Shown here: positions 20,601 through 29,405 of the stretch, piece by piece
Layout of the letters: every line of letters begins with the position of its first letter
Position numbering within the stretch: the first letter of the stretch is position 1
NCBI RefSeq assembly: GCF_018403325.1
Contig: NZ_BOSL01000025.1
Coordinates: 1 to 53,919 of the forward strand
Origin: Paenibacillus vini
GTDB taxonomy: Bacteria; Bacillota; Bacilli; Paenibacillales; Paenibacillaceae
Length of the DNA: 53,919 nucleotides
Reading direction: 5' to 3'
The notes under the pieces: generated by a model
Seen by the model: the letters and a program-made list of their open reading frames with translations, nothing else
The model's database searches: none
What the model was told of the DNA's origin: nothing
Position numbers and translations under genes: made by a program

Positions 20601-20779
20601 GCCAAGGAAGCCTGGATCCTTATTCGGATGCCGCAAGCCTTGCCGCTTATGCCAAAGACAGCGCTGCTTCTCTCATAGGAAGCGGAATCGTCAACGGCAA
20701 GGACGGCAAAATTGCACCAGCGGATACATTGACCCGCGCAGAAGCAGCGATGATTCTGTACCGGATCTGGAAGCTGTAA
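14684..20779 (+). CDS. SLH-anchored bifunctional (double GH10) xylanase
   Basis: A 2031-residue secreted endo-1,4-beta-xylanase. Start at ATG 14684 behind AGGAGGAATGCTTTAA. Order: signal peptide (1-30, ending AQA), three CBM22/CBM4-9-like carbohydrate-binding modules (about 38-195, 202-355, 368-515), GH10 domain 1 (about 525-865), CBM9 (870-1055), GH10 domain 2 (1063-1405), CBM9 (1408-1595), a Gly/Asn/Ser linker (1597-1650), an uncharacterised beta-rich region (1655-1845) and three SLH domains (from 1853, 1917 and 1980) for attachment to the cell wall polymer. Both GH10 domains are intact: acid/base Glu657 and Glu1195 in [10 protein letters not shown], nucleophile Glu780 and Glu1319 in [11 protein letters not shown] cre-like site precedes the gene. 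Multimodular SLH xylanases are known in Paenibacillus, but usually with one GH10 domain. Confidence 0.95.
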   Translation: MRRSFKQIASILLTAALLMPAGLIVRTAQAADSAAPNSVIVYHENFENGPGKATQSGSANLEAVTGKKFTGNEDGAALSVSNRSNNWDGVDFAFGDIGLAAGQEYTVTASVYVEDDYNLPQGAQVVLEVVSNKGSDDESYNGISSTAFKAGQGVSLSANLPVTNVEGTALRIKSNDEGAKVPFYIGDILITTVESPPSSAVVLQQSFEDGAAGGWARLSWGTSGEVSVIDGIASAGTKSLKFFNRANEKAVPALALTNIVKSDRKYDISLKVRLGSDSGNFHIASKIDSDLLENKYPWIVGNKVVNALEWTTFETKGYEIPSNTKEVIIYVEPAEGNMLTSDIYIDEVIITDVTPGGTNPPEVVDKTGISADFEDGLDGFKARNGRETVVLSKEDNHTSDGSQSLLVTTTTQYDAALVDAGGKMAKNHQYELSAWVKMKSGEAPTTLRISVQYADSGFANVSPNVTVTDQQWVELKGKYTLTTTPTVLNAYVETANNDGGNRTFFLDDFKLSYLGPVAAAPPIQEGLPNIKDVYTDDFLIGNIVNPGSFDENRLKLLKKHHNVVTFENDMKPDYAYNSNRVFDFTAEDALVQRVQDAGLDLHGHVLVWHAQSPEWLHTAADGQPLSREEALDNLRTHIQTVMEHFGDQVISWDVVNEAMNDNPANPQDWKKALRNSGWLKAIGDDFIEQSFLAAREVIDENGWDIKLYYNDYNDDNQNKSTAIYSMVKELNENYAKTHPGKKLVDGIGMQAHYNLGTRIDNVKSSLERFISLGVEVSITELDIMAGTNSTITDKEAQQQAYLYAQLMDLYKKNSDHIPRVTFWGLNDSTSWRAEQNPTLFDKDLQAKKAYYGVIDPEKYMEENPPQGIDAKQSKAYYGTPSIDGSVDSVWSSAPEMKLDTKQMAWSGASGTAKTLWDDKNLYVLIQVIDDKLDKSSVNVWEQDSVEVFVDENNAKSTSYQDDDGQYRVNFDNETSFNPAKIAAGFESKTSVSGTNYTVEMKIPFKTITPANNAKIGFDAQINDAKNGARISANAWNDPSGQGYQDPSVFGEVTLVGGQTPIQEDLLNIKDVYANDFLIGNIVNPATFEGNRPKLLTKHHNVVTFENDMKPDYAYNSNRVFDFAAEDALVKKVQDADLKLHGHVLVWHAQSPEWLHTGADGQPLSREEALDNLRTHIQTVMEHFGDQVISWDVVNEAMNDNPANPQEWRKALRQSGWYKAIGDDYLDQAFLAAREVLDKHPDWDIKLYYNDYNDDNQNKSTAIYSMVKELNENYSKDHPGKKLVDGIGMQAHYNLGTRIDNVKSSLERFISLGVEVSITELDIMAGSNSVLTDKEATQQGYLFAQLMDLYKKNSDHIPRVTFWGLSDGTSWRAEQNPVLFDKDLQAKKAYYGVIDPGKYMAENPPETIDVKQSKAYYGTPSIDGSVDSVWSNAPEMKLETKQMAWSGASGTAKTLWDDKNLYVLIQVNDDKLDKSSVNVWEQDSVEVFVDENNAKSTSYQDDDGQYRVNFDNETSFNPAKIAAGFESKTSVSGTNYTVEMKIPFKTITPANNAKIGFDAQINDAKNGARISVIAWNDPSGQGYQDPSVFGELTLLGKSSGGNNGGGNNGGGNNGGGSGGSGSGNSNSGNSGSGTQPGTQPGTVNNNNGVVSIQPTVKVENGNASATVSSESLNKAIGQASLGANGKKQIVIEVPNQANVQSYVVHLPASSLQSNNNVEFVLKTEYATLHVPSKMLSNMTEEAGQVSIQISKGSANDLNADARGKVGSRPIVDLSVKAGDRVLAWNNAAAPVTVSLPYTPAAQELANPDQIVILYIGSQGQATAVPSGRYDSKTGSVTFTTTHFSTYAVAYVTKSFADLQNTAWAKQAVEAMAARDIIKGISDENFAPKASITRADFITLLVRALELKGSGGNAAAFSDVQPTAYYAEALAIAKELGIASGFNDNTFKPGSSISRQDMMVLTARALNAAGKQTGGQGSLDPYSDAASLAAYAKDSAASLIGSGIVNGKDGKIAPADTLTRAEAAMILYRIWKL
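16247..19474 (+). repeat. Tandem intragenic duplication of a GH10-CBM9 unit
   Basis: Two units (about 16247-17860 and 17861-19474) repeat with a period of 1614 bases, becoming 1617 after one extra codon in the second GH10 domain (KHPDW versus ENGW). The CBM9 halves (from about 17305 and 18922) are almost identical in DNA, including synonymous positions, while the GH10 halves differ more. This points to recent duplication or ongoing gene conversion. Confidence 0.95.
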
Positions 20780-20806
20780 AATTCGTTTAAAAGCAGTTGA
20801 TTCTCA

Positions 20807-20846
20807 AAAAAGCTGCCCCCGTCGGTTCAAGACGGGGGCAGCTTTT
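20807..20846. terminator. Bidirectional intrinsic terminator
   Basis: A strong stem, AAAAGCTGCCCCCGTC with GACGGGGGCAGCTTTT around a 7-base loop, lies between the convergent xylanase and GDPD-like genes, with A and T tracts on both sides. It serves both strands. Confidence 0.93.
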
Positions 20847-20851
20847 ATATT

Positions 20852-21730
20852 TTATAAGCCCAGGTATTCCAGCCAGCCCACACGCCCGGCATCATCCTCT
20901 TCCAAAAAATCAGTATAAAAGCCGTAGACGCCCATCCGCTTGAACTTAAGGATCGTTTTGGGATCGTTAATGGTATGAACATATGAAGGAACGCCGATCT
21001 TGTTCAGAGCGGACACCAGGTTTTCATTCGCCCGGGTCTCGGACATCGTAATGGCCGCAAGCCCTTTTTCCTTGGCAAAACGCACAACCTCGTCATCCGA
21101 ATCATGGGTCTGATAAAGCGTAAAAATCACCGATTCAAAAGGATAGATGTCCTCGATCGCATCCCACATCGACTGATAATAAATTTGCGGCACGATCCGC
21201 TCCAGTAACGCCGGGTCTTTTTGCTTCGCGCTCTCGACGATTTTGGTGAAAATCCGGTCGATCTCCTCCGGTTCAATCTGTTTCGTATCCGTGACGAGAT
21301 ACATATCAGGGTGCTGCTCCATAAGATCAAGGATATCGTCCCAACTGAGCGGCTCATACTTGCCCATGATTTTAGCATTTTTAAATTCCTCGAAGGTCCA
21401 TACCGCAGCATGGGTGCCGGGATCCATTACTTTCTCTTGGCCCATCATCTTTGTAAAGCTCTCTCCCCACTCGTGCCGGGCGATGAGCTCATCATCCTTG
21501 CTGAGCAGCAGATCCGCCTCGAACACGCGGGTCCCTTTGGCATAATTGGCTTCAAAAGCCTCAAAGCTGTTGCTATACGTCAGCCCTTCAATCCCGCCCA
21601 TGGCATGAGCCACCATGCGGTGGGCCCGGAAGCCCTCGTACCGCGAGGCTTGAGGGCGAAAAAGGGTAACGATCAATATGATGGATAAACCTAGAATTAG
21701 TGCGATAGAGTAGAGAGTTCTTTTTTTCAT
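20852..21730 (-). CDS. Membrane-anchored GDPD-like phosphodiesterase
   Basis: A 292-residue protein with one N-terminal membrane segment (YSIALILGLSIILIVTLF) and an extracellular PLC-like TIM barrel of the glycerophosphodiester phosphodiesterase type. Catalytic-site stretches are VAHAMGG (the usual HRG is HAM), SNSFEAFEANYAKG, VFEADLLLSKDDELIARHE and YLVTDTK. The substituted arginine is typical of a sub-branch found in polysaccharide loci of Firmicutes rather than of true GlpQ. The substrate could be a glycerophosphate or another phosphodiester in the envelope; not known. The start at ATG 21730 is preferred to the one at 21742, which abuts its AAAGG. Convergent with the xylanase and first gene of the glycan locus side. 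Confidence 0.75.
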   Translation of the reverse strand: MKKRTLYSIALILGLSIILIVTLFRPQASRYEGFRAHRMVAHAMGGIEGLTYSNSFEAFEANYAKGTRVFEADLLLSKDDELIARHEWGESFTKMMGQEKVMDPGTHAAVWTFEEFKNAKIMGKYEPLSWDDILDLMEQHPDMYLVTDTKQIEPEEIDRIFTKIVESAKQKDPALLERIVPQIYYQSMWDAIEDIYPFESVIFTLYQTHDSDDEVVRFAKEKGLAAITMSETRANENLVSALNKIGVPSYVHTINDPKTILKFKRMGVYGFYTDFLEEDDAGRVGWLEYLGL

Positions 21731-21794
21731 GATAATATGCATCCTTTAGTTTGTAATTTATGACCTAAATCTATAACTCTATTATACTATACAC

Positions 21795-21832
21795 GAAAAA
21801 AAGCCTGCGGACTCATTGAGAGACCACAGGCT
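21795..21832 (-). terminator. Intrinsic terminator after the initiating transferase gene
   Basis: On the minus strand AGCCTG..GG pairs with CC..CAGGCT and is followed by seven T. It begins 20 bases after the stop codon at 21852 and ends the leftward glycan operon. Confidence 0.85.
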
Positions 21833-21851
21833 ATAATAACATATCAAAAAA

Positions 21852-23258
21852 TTAGTAGGCATTCTTGTTTACAAATCCATTAACTACTGTTTTCAAAATG
21901 ATCTTGATATCCATTAGAATTGACCAATTTTCGATATAAAAAATGTCGTGTTCAATTCGTTCCTCGATCGAAGTGTCTCCACGAAGCCCATGAGCTTGGG
22001 CATATCCGGTAATTCCTGGACGTACGTGGTGCTTCACCATGTATTTCGGAACTTCCTCCCTGAATTGATCTACAAAATATGGACGTTCAGGACGAGGTCC
22101 GACTACGCTCATATGGCCAGCCAGAACATTAAAAAATTGCGGAAGTTCATCAAGGCTTGTTTTGCGCAAAAAAGTACCGAACTTGGTTCGTCGGGGATCG
22201 TTCTCTGTAGTCCAGCGGGTGTCAGCCATACTTTCAGGTAGCAACCGCATAGAGCGGAATTTATACATTCGGAACTTCCTGCGGTTCAGACCTACCCGTT
22301 CTTGCTTGAAAATTACCGGACCCTTTGAGGTCATTTTTACACCGATAGCGATTATTAACATAATCGGAGAAGTAATGATAATGGCAATGGAACTAAATAC
22401 AATATCAAACAATCGCTTTGCAAGCCGGTTCCCAGCCAAGTCGAGCGGAATATCGCGGACATTGATCATCGGCATCCCGGCAAAGTTATCAAACACAGGG
22501 CGTGCGGGCAAATAATCGAAAAAGTCCGGAATGATCAGTGTGCGAACCCCTATCTTTTCACAAATCGCAATGATCCTTGCATATTTGGAATGTGCAGCTA
22601 GCGGCAATGCAAGCACAACCTCATCAATGAGCTTCGACTCCAATATCTCCTGCAACTGATCTAAGGTCCCGAGAATCGGCTTATATCTGGACTTTTCATC
22701 AGCCGTCCATTCCCGATGATCATCAAGAAATCCAACGATATCGTAGCCGAGCTCCGGGTATTGCCGGAGGTTATCATGAAATTTTTGTCCTAGCGATCCC
22801 GCACCTAAAATGAGCACAAACTGCTTGTTGAAGCCCTTTTTTCGGAGCTGTTTCAGTGAACTTTTTAGAAAATAGCGGTATAACATGATGAACATCAAAT
22901 TCAAAGTCATATAAATGGCCAGATAGGTACGCGAGATATCTACCTGTTTTACAAAAAACATTAATCCGAAAAGGATGAACAAGCTCGAAAAGTGAACCTG
23001 GATCAACTTTAGCACTTCGTCGGAGAAGCGTTTTTTGCGTTTAGGAGAATAAAGCGAGACCAGAATCCCGACAAATACGGAAATAGCGCCATAAACGATG
23101 CTCCAGAATGCATATATCTCCACGGACAATGGCTGTTCGTAACGAATCAAGCCACTTTCAAACTTGATCCACCAGGCCATAAGGAATGAAATCTGAATAA
23201 CCGCAAAATCCGCCAAAATATACAATTGTGTCAAAAACCGCTGATTTTTGCGGATCAT
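21852..23258 (-). CDS. Polyprenyl sugar-phosphate transferase initiating glycan synthesis (WsfP/WcaJ type)
   Basis: A 468-residue membrane protein that would transfer a hexose-1-phosphate (galactose or glucose) from a UDP-sugar to undecaprenyl phosphate on the inner membrane face, the first step of glycan assembly. The N-terminal half has four to five membrane helices and a nucleotide-binding-like [18 protein letters not shown] region; the C-terminal half is the bacterial sugar transferase catalytic domain ([81 protein letters not shown]). It overlaps the upstream glycosyltransferase stop by 4 bases (ATGA), so translation is coupled. The same kind of enzyme starts the S-layer glycan in P. alvei and Geobacillus. 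Confidence 0.92.
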   Translation of the reverse strand: MIRKNQRFLTQLYILADFAVIQISFLMAWWIKFESGLIRYEQPLSVEIYAFWSIVYGAISVFVGILVSLYSPKRKKRFSDEVLKLIQVHFSSLFILFGLMFFVKQVDISRTYLAIYMTLNLMFIMLYRYFLKSSLKQLRKKGFNKQFVLILGAGSLGQKFHDNLRQYPELGYDIVGFLDDHREWTADEKSRYKPILGTLDQLQEILESKLIDEVVLALPLAAHSKYARIIAICEKIGVRTLIIPDFFDYLPARPVFDNFAGMPMINVRDIPLDLAGNRLAKRLFDIVFSSIAIIITSPIMLIIAIGVKMTSKGPVIFKQERVGLNRRKFRMYKFRSMRLLPESMADTRWTTENDPRRTKFGTFLRKTSLDELPQFFNVLAGHMSVVGPRPERPYFVDQFREEVPKYMVKHHVRPGITGYAQAHGLRGDTSIEERIEHDIFYIENWSILMDIKIILKTVVNGFVNKNAY

Positions 23259-24184
23259 TGCTTCACCTCCATTTGGCGACTCGATGTCTCAGCGCTGGTG
23301 TCCAGCGTGCCCCTTACCGGGATACCCGGTTTAAGTTTATTACTGATAAAGGATAAGGAGAACTTGAGGGCGATGCCGCTGAATACGGCCATGTTAGTGA
23401 ACCAGGAATAGTGCCGTTTGAAATGCTTGCGGTGGAACACCCACATCGCTCTATGAAATTCGTAGATAATTTTCATAGGCTTGCGGCGACTGCTTGCTCC
23501 CTTGTAATGGACAATGTAAGTGGCCGGATGATAGTGGATCTCCCACCCTGCCTGCTTGATCCGGTAGCACCAATCTATGTCTTCTCCGTACATAAAAAAA
23601 GTCTCATCCAGAACCCCTACCTCCCGGATCGTCTCCTGACGCAGCAGCATAAAAGCCCCAACCAGACAATCGATTGGATAAGTCTCATTCGGGTTGAGAT
23701 AACTGAGATGATATTGATTAAACCGCGGGTTCTCCGGATAAAGCTTCGAAAATCCGAATGCGTAATAAAAAGAAGCTGACGGCGTAGGAAAGCCTCTTCT
23801 GCACGCTTTATCCAGCGAGCCGTCCGGCAGAATCACTTTGCAACCTGACGCTCCTACCTTCGGGTGTTCCTCCATATATGCAAGCATCGTCTGCAAAGTG
23901 CCCGACTGCATAATCGTATCTGAATTGAGCAGCAGCACATAGCGGCCGTTCACGATCTCCATCGCCTGATTATTTCCTTTGGCAAAGCCGGTGTTCGTGT
24001 GATTCTCGATCAGCCGCACCTGCGGGAACTGCTCCTTGATGGCCGGAACCGAGTCGTCCTTGGAAGCATTGTCGACGACAATGACCTCATAAGTATATTC
24101 CGTATCCGATTCGAACACGGATTTCAAGCAATCTATAGTTAAGTCACGCGTATTATAGCTGACGATGACGATGCTCAAATCCAT
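23255..24184 (-). CDS. Family 2 glycosyltransferase (rhamnosyltransferase-like)
   Basis: A 309-residue GT-A enzyme. The start at ATG 24184 (CAGGAG upstream) gives the canonical N-terminus MDLSIVIVSYNTRDLTIDCLKS; the open frame runs further up without support. Motifs: VIVVDNASKDDS, the metal-binding LLNSDT, and YGEDIDWCYRIKQAGW (acceptor-site ED). This is the WbbL-like branch, which often adds rhamnose from dTDP-rhamnose. Rhamnose genes are nearby, which agrees. It overlaps the initiating transferase gene by 4 bases. A C-terminal hydrophobic stretch may peripherally anchor it. Confidence 0.85.
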   Translation of the reverse strand: MDLSIVIVSYNTRDLTIDCLKSVFESDTEYTYEVIVVDNASKDDSVPAIKEQFPQVRLIENHTNTGFAKGNNQAMEIVNGRYVLLLNSDTIMQSGTLQTMLAYMEEHPKVGASGCKVILPDGSLDKACRRGFPTPSASFYYAFGFSKLYPENPRFNQYHLSYLNPNETYPIDCLVGAFMLLRQETIREVGVLDETFFMYGEDIDWCYRIKQAGWEIHYHPATYIVHYKGASSRRKPMKIIYEFHRAMWVFHRKHFKRHYSWFTNMAVFSGIALKFSLSFISNKLKPGIPVRGTLDTSAETSSRQMEVKQ

Positions 24185-24325
24185 AATCCAAGACTCCTGA
24201 CAAATATAGTAATCTATCGACATTATTATAGCATAGGTGAAGGAGCTCCGGGGAGGATGGAAGGATGAGAAGAAATGGGGGGGATGGTGAATCATATTTT
24301 GATCAAGGGATAAGGCAAGAAACAA

Positions 24326-24352
24326 AGAAAAAGAGCCCTGAATATCGGGCTC
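24326..24352 (-). terminator. Intrinsic terminator between the two glycosyltransferase genes
   Basis: On the minus strand GAGCCC-GATATTCA-GGGCTC is followed by TTTTTC. It lies downstream of the gene at 24463-25407 and upstream of the gene starting at 24184, which therefore needs read-through or its own promoter in 24190-24320; none was clear. Confidence 0.75.
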
Positions 24353-24462
24353 ATGGTACAATTTGTCTTGTACAACTGAACTTGGGTAGGAAGTATTGCC
24401 TCTAGATTGGAGGTGGTGCTTATGACATCTTCACTTCCAGAAGTGATCAACTGCGTCACGAC

Positions 24463-25407
24463 TCATTGTGCACTGTTTAGCTTTTCTATAATTTCTTTCC
24501 GCTTCTCCCTCAATTCCGGAAACTTCTTGCGGAAGTCCAGCCAAGCGCCGAGAACCTTCGGTTCTCTCAACAGCATATAGGCATGCACGACTATTTCGTA
24601 GGCAAGTAAAGGTAGGAACTGCTTTTTCCATGCTGACGGGCAAAGATTTTTATACATCATCTTGTAGCGATTGATGAAGGAATGAAGGCGAATGAATAAA
24701 GGCTGCTGTTTGCGGCTACCTTTTTTCCAGCCGCGTTTATGATACCCAACGGCTTCTGCACAGTAATATGATCTATAACCGAACAGTCTCCCTCGCCAAG
24801 CAACATCTACATCCTCTTTATAGGCAAAGAAATCTTCGTCAAAAAATTCACCCTGAATGGAGATGGCTTCAATCATCTCTCTTGAGTATATCGCCGCAGC
24901 TCCGGACACACCGAATACATCGCCGGACACCTTCCATTTATCTGCCGGCTCGCCGGCTCCCCGGTCAAAGGCTCTCCAGATCCGATTCATGACAAGTCCT
25001 GTCGAGTCAATGATTCCCGGCTGATTCTGGAATACCAGCATACCTGTGGCACTTCCGATTCCTTGATCCTTATTCATAATACGGATAAGATATTCCACAT
25101 AAGTTGGAGAGAGAATCACATCCGGGTTAAGGATTAGCATATAATCTGCACTGGACAATCGTATTGCCTGGTTATGTGCCGGGGCGAAGCCTACGTTATC
25201 GGCATTAGTAACGAGACTAATTTGCACCGGAATACTCGCGCGCGCTCGAATCGCTTCAACCCGCTGAATCGTATCGTCTGCAGAGGCGTTATCGACGATA
25301 ATGATTTGATTGATGGGGTATGTCTGTCCAAATATAGCCTCTAGGCAAGCTTCTATATCGTTGCCGCTATTAAAAGTTACAATATGTACGCTGACAGCTG
25401 CAGACAT
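24463..25407 (-). CDS. Family 2 glycosyltransferase
   Basis: A 314-residue GT-A glycosyltransferase, WbbL-like. Start at ATG 25407 behind GAGGAGAACCC. Motifs: SVHIVTFNSGNDIEACLEAIFGQ, IIIVDNASADDT, the donor-site LILNPDV and FAYKEDVDVAWRGRLFGY. The last ~80 residues are basic with a hydrophobic segment. It is probably one of the rhamnosyl or other sugar transferases that extend the glycan on undecaprenyl diphosphate at the cytoplasmic face. It is on the same strand and just downstream of rmlD. Confidence 0.85.
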   Translation of the reverse strand: MSAAVSVHIVTFNSGNDIEACLEAIFGQTYPINQIIIVDNASADDTIQRVEAIRARASIPVQISLVTNADNVGFAPAHNQAIRLSSADYMLILNPDVILSPTYVEYLIRIMNKDQGIGSATGMLVFQNQPGIIDSTGLVMNRIWRAFDRGAGEPADKWKVSGDVFGVSGAAAIYSREMIEAISIQGEFFDEDFFAYKEDVDVAWRGRLFGYRSYYCAEAVGYHKRGWKKGSRKQQPLFIRLHSFINRYKMMYKNLCPSAWKKQFLPLLAYEIVVHAYMLLREPKVLGAWLDFRKKFPELREKRKEIIEKLNSAQ

Positions 25408-25512
25408 GGGTTCTCCTCTCACCACAGAAATAAGGAGCACTTCATTTCCCAGTGCCCCCGTACGTTAGTTATATAATGTTTTCTACATCAAACTTCATTA
25501 TACCAAATTGCC

Positions 25513-26379
25513 CTATTTCTTCAAATACTGCTGGAGAAAGTCCTGCAGCCCCTCCTGCCATGATCTCAAATCTTTAAATCCACTATTTCGAATGGATAAA
25601 TGGTCCATGACTGAATTGGCCGGCCTAGGGGCAGGGAGTGAAAACTCCTCCGTCGTGCAGGGGATGAGTTTTGCTTTTAGTGGGTCGTTCAAAATCTCTG
25701 AAGCCTCGGCAAAGATCTCCGAAGCGAACTCATACCATGTGCATGTATCTGAGTTGGAAGCATGATAGATACCATATTGCTCCGTTGCGATTAACTGTAG
25801 CAGAAATTCAGCCAAGTCTGCCGTGTACGTCGGCGATCCTTTCTGATCAACGACAACCTTGATCTCATCGCGTTCTTGCCCCAGTCTAAGCATCGTTTTG
25901 ACAAAGTTATGCCCATGCAGACCGAACACCCAAGATGTCCTTACAATAAAATAGCGCGAGGATAATGTCTGGACAAGCTGTTCTCCTGCTCTTTTGGATT
26001 TTCCGTATATACTCTGCGGGTTCGTATCGTCATACTCGCGGTAAGGCGAATCAGAACGTCCATCAAACACATAATCCGTACTAATATAGCAAAACTTGGC
26101 CCCTACGCGTTCACTGGCAACTACCATATTCCGGGTTCCGGCCGCATTGATGGCATAGGCGGATTCCACCTCTTCCTCCGCACGATCCACTCCCGTATAG
26201 GCCGCACAATGAATGACGGTCTCTGGCCTGGATTGCTGAAGGAGCGACAGACATGCTGCCGCATCTGTAATATCAAGAGTATCCCGATCAGACGCAATGA
26301 CTTCGTGTCCGCTATATTTAAACTGTGCTACAACATCCGTCCCCAGCTGCCCTGACGCCCCAGTAACCAGTACTTTCAT
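25513..26379 (-). CDS. rmlD: dTDP-4-dehydrorhamnose reductase
   Basis: A 288-residue short-chain dehydrogenase that makes the last step to dTDP-L-rhamnose with NAD(P)H. The start at ATG 26379 overlaps the rmlB stop by ATGA and gives the N-terminus MKVLVTGASGQLGTDV with the nucleotide-binding GASGQLG. The catalytic Y-x3-K is in NPQSIYGKSKRAGEQ, with the Thr in the preceding ISTDYVFDG. VRTSWVFG and DQKGSPTYTADLA are RmlD signatures. Confidence 0.95.
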   Translation of the reverse strand: MKVLVTGASGQLGTDVVAQFKYSGHEVIASDRDTLDITDAAACLSLLQQSRPETVIHCAAYTGVDRAEEEVESAYAINAAGTRNMVVASERVGAKFCYISTDYVFDGRSDSPYREYDDTNPQSIYGKSKRAGEQLVQTLSSRYFIVRTSWVFGLHGHNFVKTMLRLGQERDEIKVVVDQKGSPTYTADLAEFLLQLIATEQYGIYHASNSDTCTWYEFASEIFAEASEILNDPLKAKLIPCTTEEFSLPAPRPANSVMDHLSIRNSGFKDLRSWQEGLQDFLQQYLKK

Positions 26380-27401
26380 GCCAGACCACCACCAAGACGC
26401 GCACCATATTGTTTCGCATAATAGTCCTGATAAGTCTCGCTCTGAATTCGTGTCCACCAGTCTTTATTATCCAAATACCAGCGAATTGTCTCCTGAATTC
26501 CTGTCTCGAAGGAATGCTTCGGCTTCCAGCCTAACTCCTGCGTCGTCTTCGTAGGATCAATGCCATACCTGCGATCATGGCCAGGACGATCCTGTACATA
26601 CTTAATCAAGGATTCAGGCTTACCAAGCTGCTCCAGAATCGTTCTTACAATATGGAGGTTAGTTCTTTCATTATTTCCACCAATATTATACACTTCTCCA
26701 TTGCGCCCGTTATGGATCACAAGGTCAATGGCACTGCAGTGATCCTCCACGTACAGCCAGTCGCGAATGTTTAACCCGTCGCCATACACTGGCAGCGCCT
26801 CACCCGCAAGCGCCTTGGAGATCATTAATGGGATTAACTTCTCCGGGAATTGGTAAGGTCCATAATTGTTTGAGCAACGTGTAACGTTTACTGGCAAGCC
26901 AAAAGTCTCATGATAGGCACGGACCAACAAATCTCCACCAGCTTTGCTGGCAGAGTAAGGGCTATTCGGTTGAAGCGGAGTCTCTTCCGTAAATAATCCA
27001 GTCTCCCCTAATGACCCATATACTTCGTCTGTCGATACCTGAACGAACTTTTCAACATTATGCTTACGAGCAGCCTCCAGGAGCACCTGAGTACCAAGCA
27101 CATTGGTTTTTACAAAAATATCTGGCTCCAGTATGCTTCGGTCCACATGTGATTCTGCAGCAAAATTGACGATCACATCAACATCTTGACCCATCAGTTC
27201 TTCCATAGCCTTGGTGTCTGTAATATCCGCCTTCACAAAGGTATGATTCGGATTGCCTTCCACCGACTTCAGGTTCTCTAGGTTTCCGGCATAAGTAAGT
27301 GCATCCACGTTTACAATCTGGTAGTCGGGATGTTGGCGGAGCATATATAATACAAAGTTGCTGCCGATAAAACCGGCACCGCCTGTTACAAGCAGCTTCA
27401 T
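26376..27401 (-). CDS. rmlB: dTDP-glucose 4,6-dehydratase
   Basis: A 341-residue NAD-dependent extended SDR that converts dTDP-glucose to the 4-keto-6-deoxy sugar. N-terminus MKLLVTGGAGFIGSNFV carries the GGAGFIG dinucleotide site; the active site is VSTDEVYGSLGETG with SPYSASKAGGDLLVRAYHETFG (Y-x3-K), and the ends RCSNNYGPYQFPEKLIP and RDWLYVEDHC are diagnostic. Length is typical. It sits 12 bases after rmlC and overlaps rmlD. Confidence 0.97.
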   Translation of the reverse strand: MKLLVTGGAGFIGSNFVLYMLRQHPDYQIVNVDALTYAGNLENLKSVEGNPNHTFVKADITDTKAMEELMGQDVDVIVNFAAESHVDRSILEPDIFVKTNVLGTQVLLEAARKHNVEKFVQVSTDEVYGSLGETGLFTEETPLQPNSPYSASKAGGDLLVRAYHETFGLPVNVTRCSNNYGPYQFPEKLIPLMISKALAGEALPVYGDGLNIRDWLYVEDHCSAIDLVIHNGRNGEVYNIGGNNERTNLHIVRTILEQLGKPESLIKYVQDRPGHDRRYGIDPTKTTQELGWKPKHSFETGIQETIRWYLDNKDWWTRIQSETYQDYYAKQYGARLGGGLA

Positions 27402-27413
27402 TTATAAGTCCCC

Positions 27414-27962
27414 CTAATCAAAATTAATCTCCGCATCAGCGAATGTCGGATGGAGCCTGTCTTTATCCGAAAGTAGCGGCTCACTTATCGGCCAGTCGAT
27501 TCCCAGAGCAGGATCATTCCATAGTATGCCGCGGTCGTGTTCAGGGGAATAATATTCGTCCACTTTGTATAAAACTTGGGTGTTTGGAACAAGAGTACAG
27601 AAACCATGGGCGAAGCCTTTCGGAACCAATAACTGACGCTTATTATACTCGCTGAGAATGATCCCGACCCATTGGCCAAATGTTGGTGAATTTCGGCGAA
27701 TATCGAGAATCACATCGTATACAACCCCTGATAACACCCGGAATAGCTTCGTTTGTGCTTTGGGATTCAACTGGTAATGCAAGCCTCGCAGTACGCCTGG
27801 TTCAGCTGATAATGACTGATTGTCCTGAACAAACGAATAATTCTGTCCCAAAGACTGCATCATTTTGTTATTATAACTTTCCATAAAAAAACCCCGGTGA
27901 TCGCCATGTACCACCGGTTCCAGCAATGCTGCGCCTTGCAGCTTTAACGAGGTTATTCTCAT
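27414..27962 (-). CDS. rmlC: dTDP-4-dehydrorhamnose 3,5-epimerase
   Basis: A 182-residue cupin-fold epimerase. Start at ATG 27962 (GGGAGG ten bases upstream). Signatures: HGDHRGFFMESYNN, VQDNQSLSAEPGVLRGLHYQLNP (catalytic His in RGLHYQ), VYDVILDIRRNSPTFGQWVG, LLVPKGFAHGFCTL and YSPEHDRGILWNDPALGIDWP. It is placed between rmlA and rmlB, giving the order rmlACBD seen in S-layer glycan loci. Confidence 0.96.
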   Translation of the reverse strand: MRITSLKLQGAALLEPVVHGDHRGFFMESYNNKMMQSLGQNYSFVQDNQSLSAEPGVLRGLHYQLNPKAQTKLFRVLSGVVYDVILDIRRNSPTFGQWVGIILSEYNKRQLLVPKGFAHGFCTLVPNTQVLYKVDEYYSPEHDRGILWNDPALGIDWPISEPLLSDKDRLHPTFADAEINFD

Positions 27963-27982
27963 AGCCAAGCATCCTCCCTATA

Positions 27983-28726
27983 CTAAAGCTTGAGTGTGCC
28001 GAACTCCTCACCAAAAACTAAATCTTTTGCCAACTCATTGGCTTTTGCCAGAGAAGCATGTGTCCCGGCATCGGTCCACCAACCTTCAAGCACATCAAAG
28101 GTCAATTTTCCTCGTTTAATATATGCATTATTGACGTCGGTGATTTCCAGTTCGCCTCGTGATGAGGGGGTTAAGGTCTTAATAATTTCAAACACCGTAC
28201 GATCAAACATGTAAATGCCCGTTACAGCAAAATTTGACTTAGGTTGCTTAGGCTTTTCCTCAATAGAAACGATGTGTTCACCTTGAAGTTCCGGGACTCC
28301 GAAGCGGGTTGGGTCGGGAACTTGCTGAATCAGGATCTTGGCTCCTTTTTTCTGTTCGCGGAAATTAGAGACATACGGTGTAATATCATCAGCAAATACA
28401 TTATCCCCCAGGATAACAATCATTTGGTCATCACCCACAAACTGCTCGGCTAAGCCTAACGCTTGCGCAATCCCACCAGCCTCGTCCTGAACTTTGTAGG
28501 TAAATGAAACTCCCATCTCGCGCCCGCTACCAAGAAGACTTACGACATCGCCCATGTGTTCTTTGCCGGTAACCAAGAGTATATCGGTAAGTCCGGCTTG
28601 CTTTAGCTTATAAACAGCGTGAAAAACCATTGGGTACCTTCCCACGGGCAGGAGGTGTTTATTGGTTACCTTGGTTAAGGGAAAAAGGCGGGAACCAGTG
28701 CCGCCTGCTAAGATAATGGCTTTCAT
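27983..28726 (-). CDS. rmlA: Glucose-1-phosphate thymidylyltransferase (short form)
   Basis: A 247-residue nucleotidyltransferase that makes dTDP-glucose. N-terminus MKAIILAGGTGSRLFPLT has the G-G-T-G-S-R-L nucleotide loop; GDNVFADD is the metal site and VSIEEKPKQPKSNFAVTGIY and EITDVNNAYI are product-site motifs. It is about 45 residues shorter than enteric RmlA (about 290), like SpsI of B. subtilis. A GGAGG site precedes the start. The 145 bases to kdsC hold no gene. Confidence 0.93.
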   Translation of the reverse strand: MKAIILAGGTGSRLFPLTKVTNKHLLPVGRYPMVFHAVYKLKQAGLTDILLVTGKEHMGDVVSLLGSGREMGVSFTYKVQDEAGGIAQALGLAEQFVGDDQMIVILGDNVFADDITPYVSNFREQKKGAKILIQQVPDPTRFGVPELQGEHIVSIEEKPKQPKSNFAVTGIYMFDRTVFEIIKTLTPSSRGELEITDVNNAYIKRGKLTFDVLEGWWTDAGTHASLAKANELAKDLVFGEEFGTLKL

Positions 28727-28872
28727 AGGTAGCCTCCATAATCGAAAAAGTATAAAATAAATCTCTATATGTTGTGGCCTGTGCTCTCTGATTGCCTAGA
28801 CGTTGTGCTGTTTTTAATCCGAATAGGTTAGTTTATTGAGCTCGATTTCTGTGATGGTTCATCGAACCAGTC

Positions 28873-29394
28873 TTAAAAAGTGTTCTGTGTATCCCTATCT
28901 GTTACCACATTTTCATTAAAGGGAATAATCCCCAATATCATGTCAGAAATTTCACGGAAACATCCTTGGCCCCCTTGTTTCTGAGTAACATAACGAGCTT
29001 TCCTTTTAATATAATCATTAGCACTTGATGGTACACATCCGAAAAGGCACTTTTCTATAGCCGGAAGGTCAAAAATATCATCACCTATATATGCAACTTG
29101 ATTTAAGTCGATTGTATTCTTTTGACACAAATCCTCTAATGCACCTAGTTTATCTCTAGTCCCCATAATCAGGTAATCTATCTTTAGCTTGTTTGCTCTA
29201 TGCTGAATAAGGGGATTATTCTCTGCTGTAATAATTGCTGTTTTTATCCCATTTCTTTGAAGTTCCTGAAACCCAACTCCATCTAACACGCAGAATCTTT
29301 TCATCTCTTCTCCGGACTCTGTATAGTAGAGCCCTCCATCCGTAAGAACTCCATCACAATCTGTTGCGACGAGTTTTATTTTCGATAAATCCAC
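28873..29394 (-). CDS. kdsC: 3-deoxy-D-manno-octulosonate 8-phosphate phosphatase
   Basis: A 173-residue HAD phosphatase of the KdsC/YrbI type, which frees Kdo from Kdo-8-phosphate. GTG start at 29394 with AGAGGTGG upstream. The nucleophile motif is ATDCDGVLTDG with Asp12 and Asp14; ITAENN is motif II, GDDIFDLPAIEKC is motif IV, and the C-terminal QKQGGQGCFREISDMIL is the KdsC-specific tail. Small, cap-less, tetrameric type. It follows kdsD by 11 bases. The closely related phosphatases for other nine-carbon acids differ, but the neighbouring kdsA and kdsB fix the pathway. Confidence 0.9.
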   Translation of the reverse strand: MDLSKIKLVATDCDGVLTDGGLYYTESGEEMKRFCVLDGVGFQELQRNGIKTAIITAENNPLIQHRANKLKIDYLIMGTRDKLGALEDLCQKNTIDLNQVAYIGDDIFDLPAIEKCLFGCVPSSANDYIKRKARYVTQKQGGQGCFREISDMILGIIPFNENVVTDRDTQNTF

Positions 29395-29405
29395 TTTACC
29401 ACCTC

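Noticed and set aside
24431-24643. 70-residue frame at the 3' end of the second family-2 glycosyltransferase
   Set aside because: Out-of-frame shadow of the glycosyltransferase; no independent start signal.
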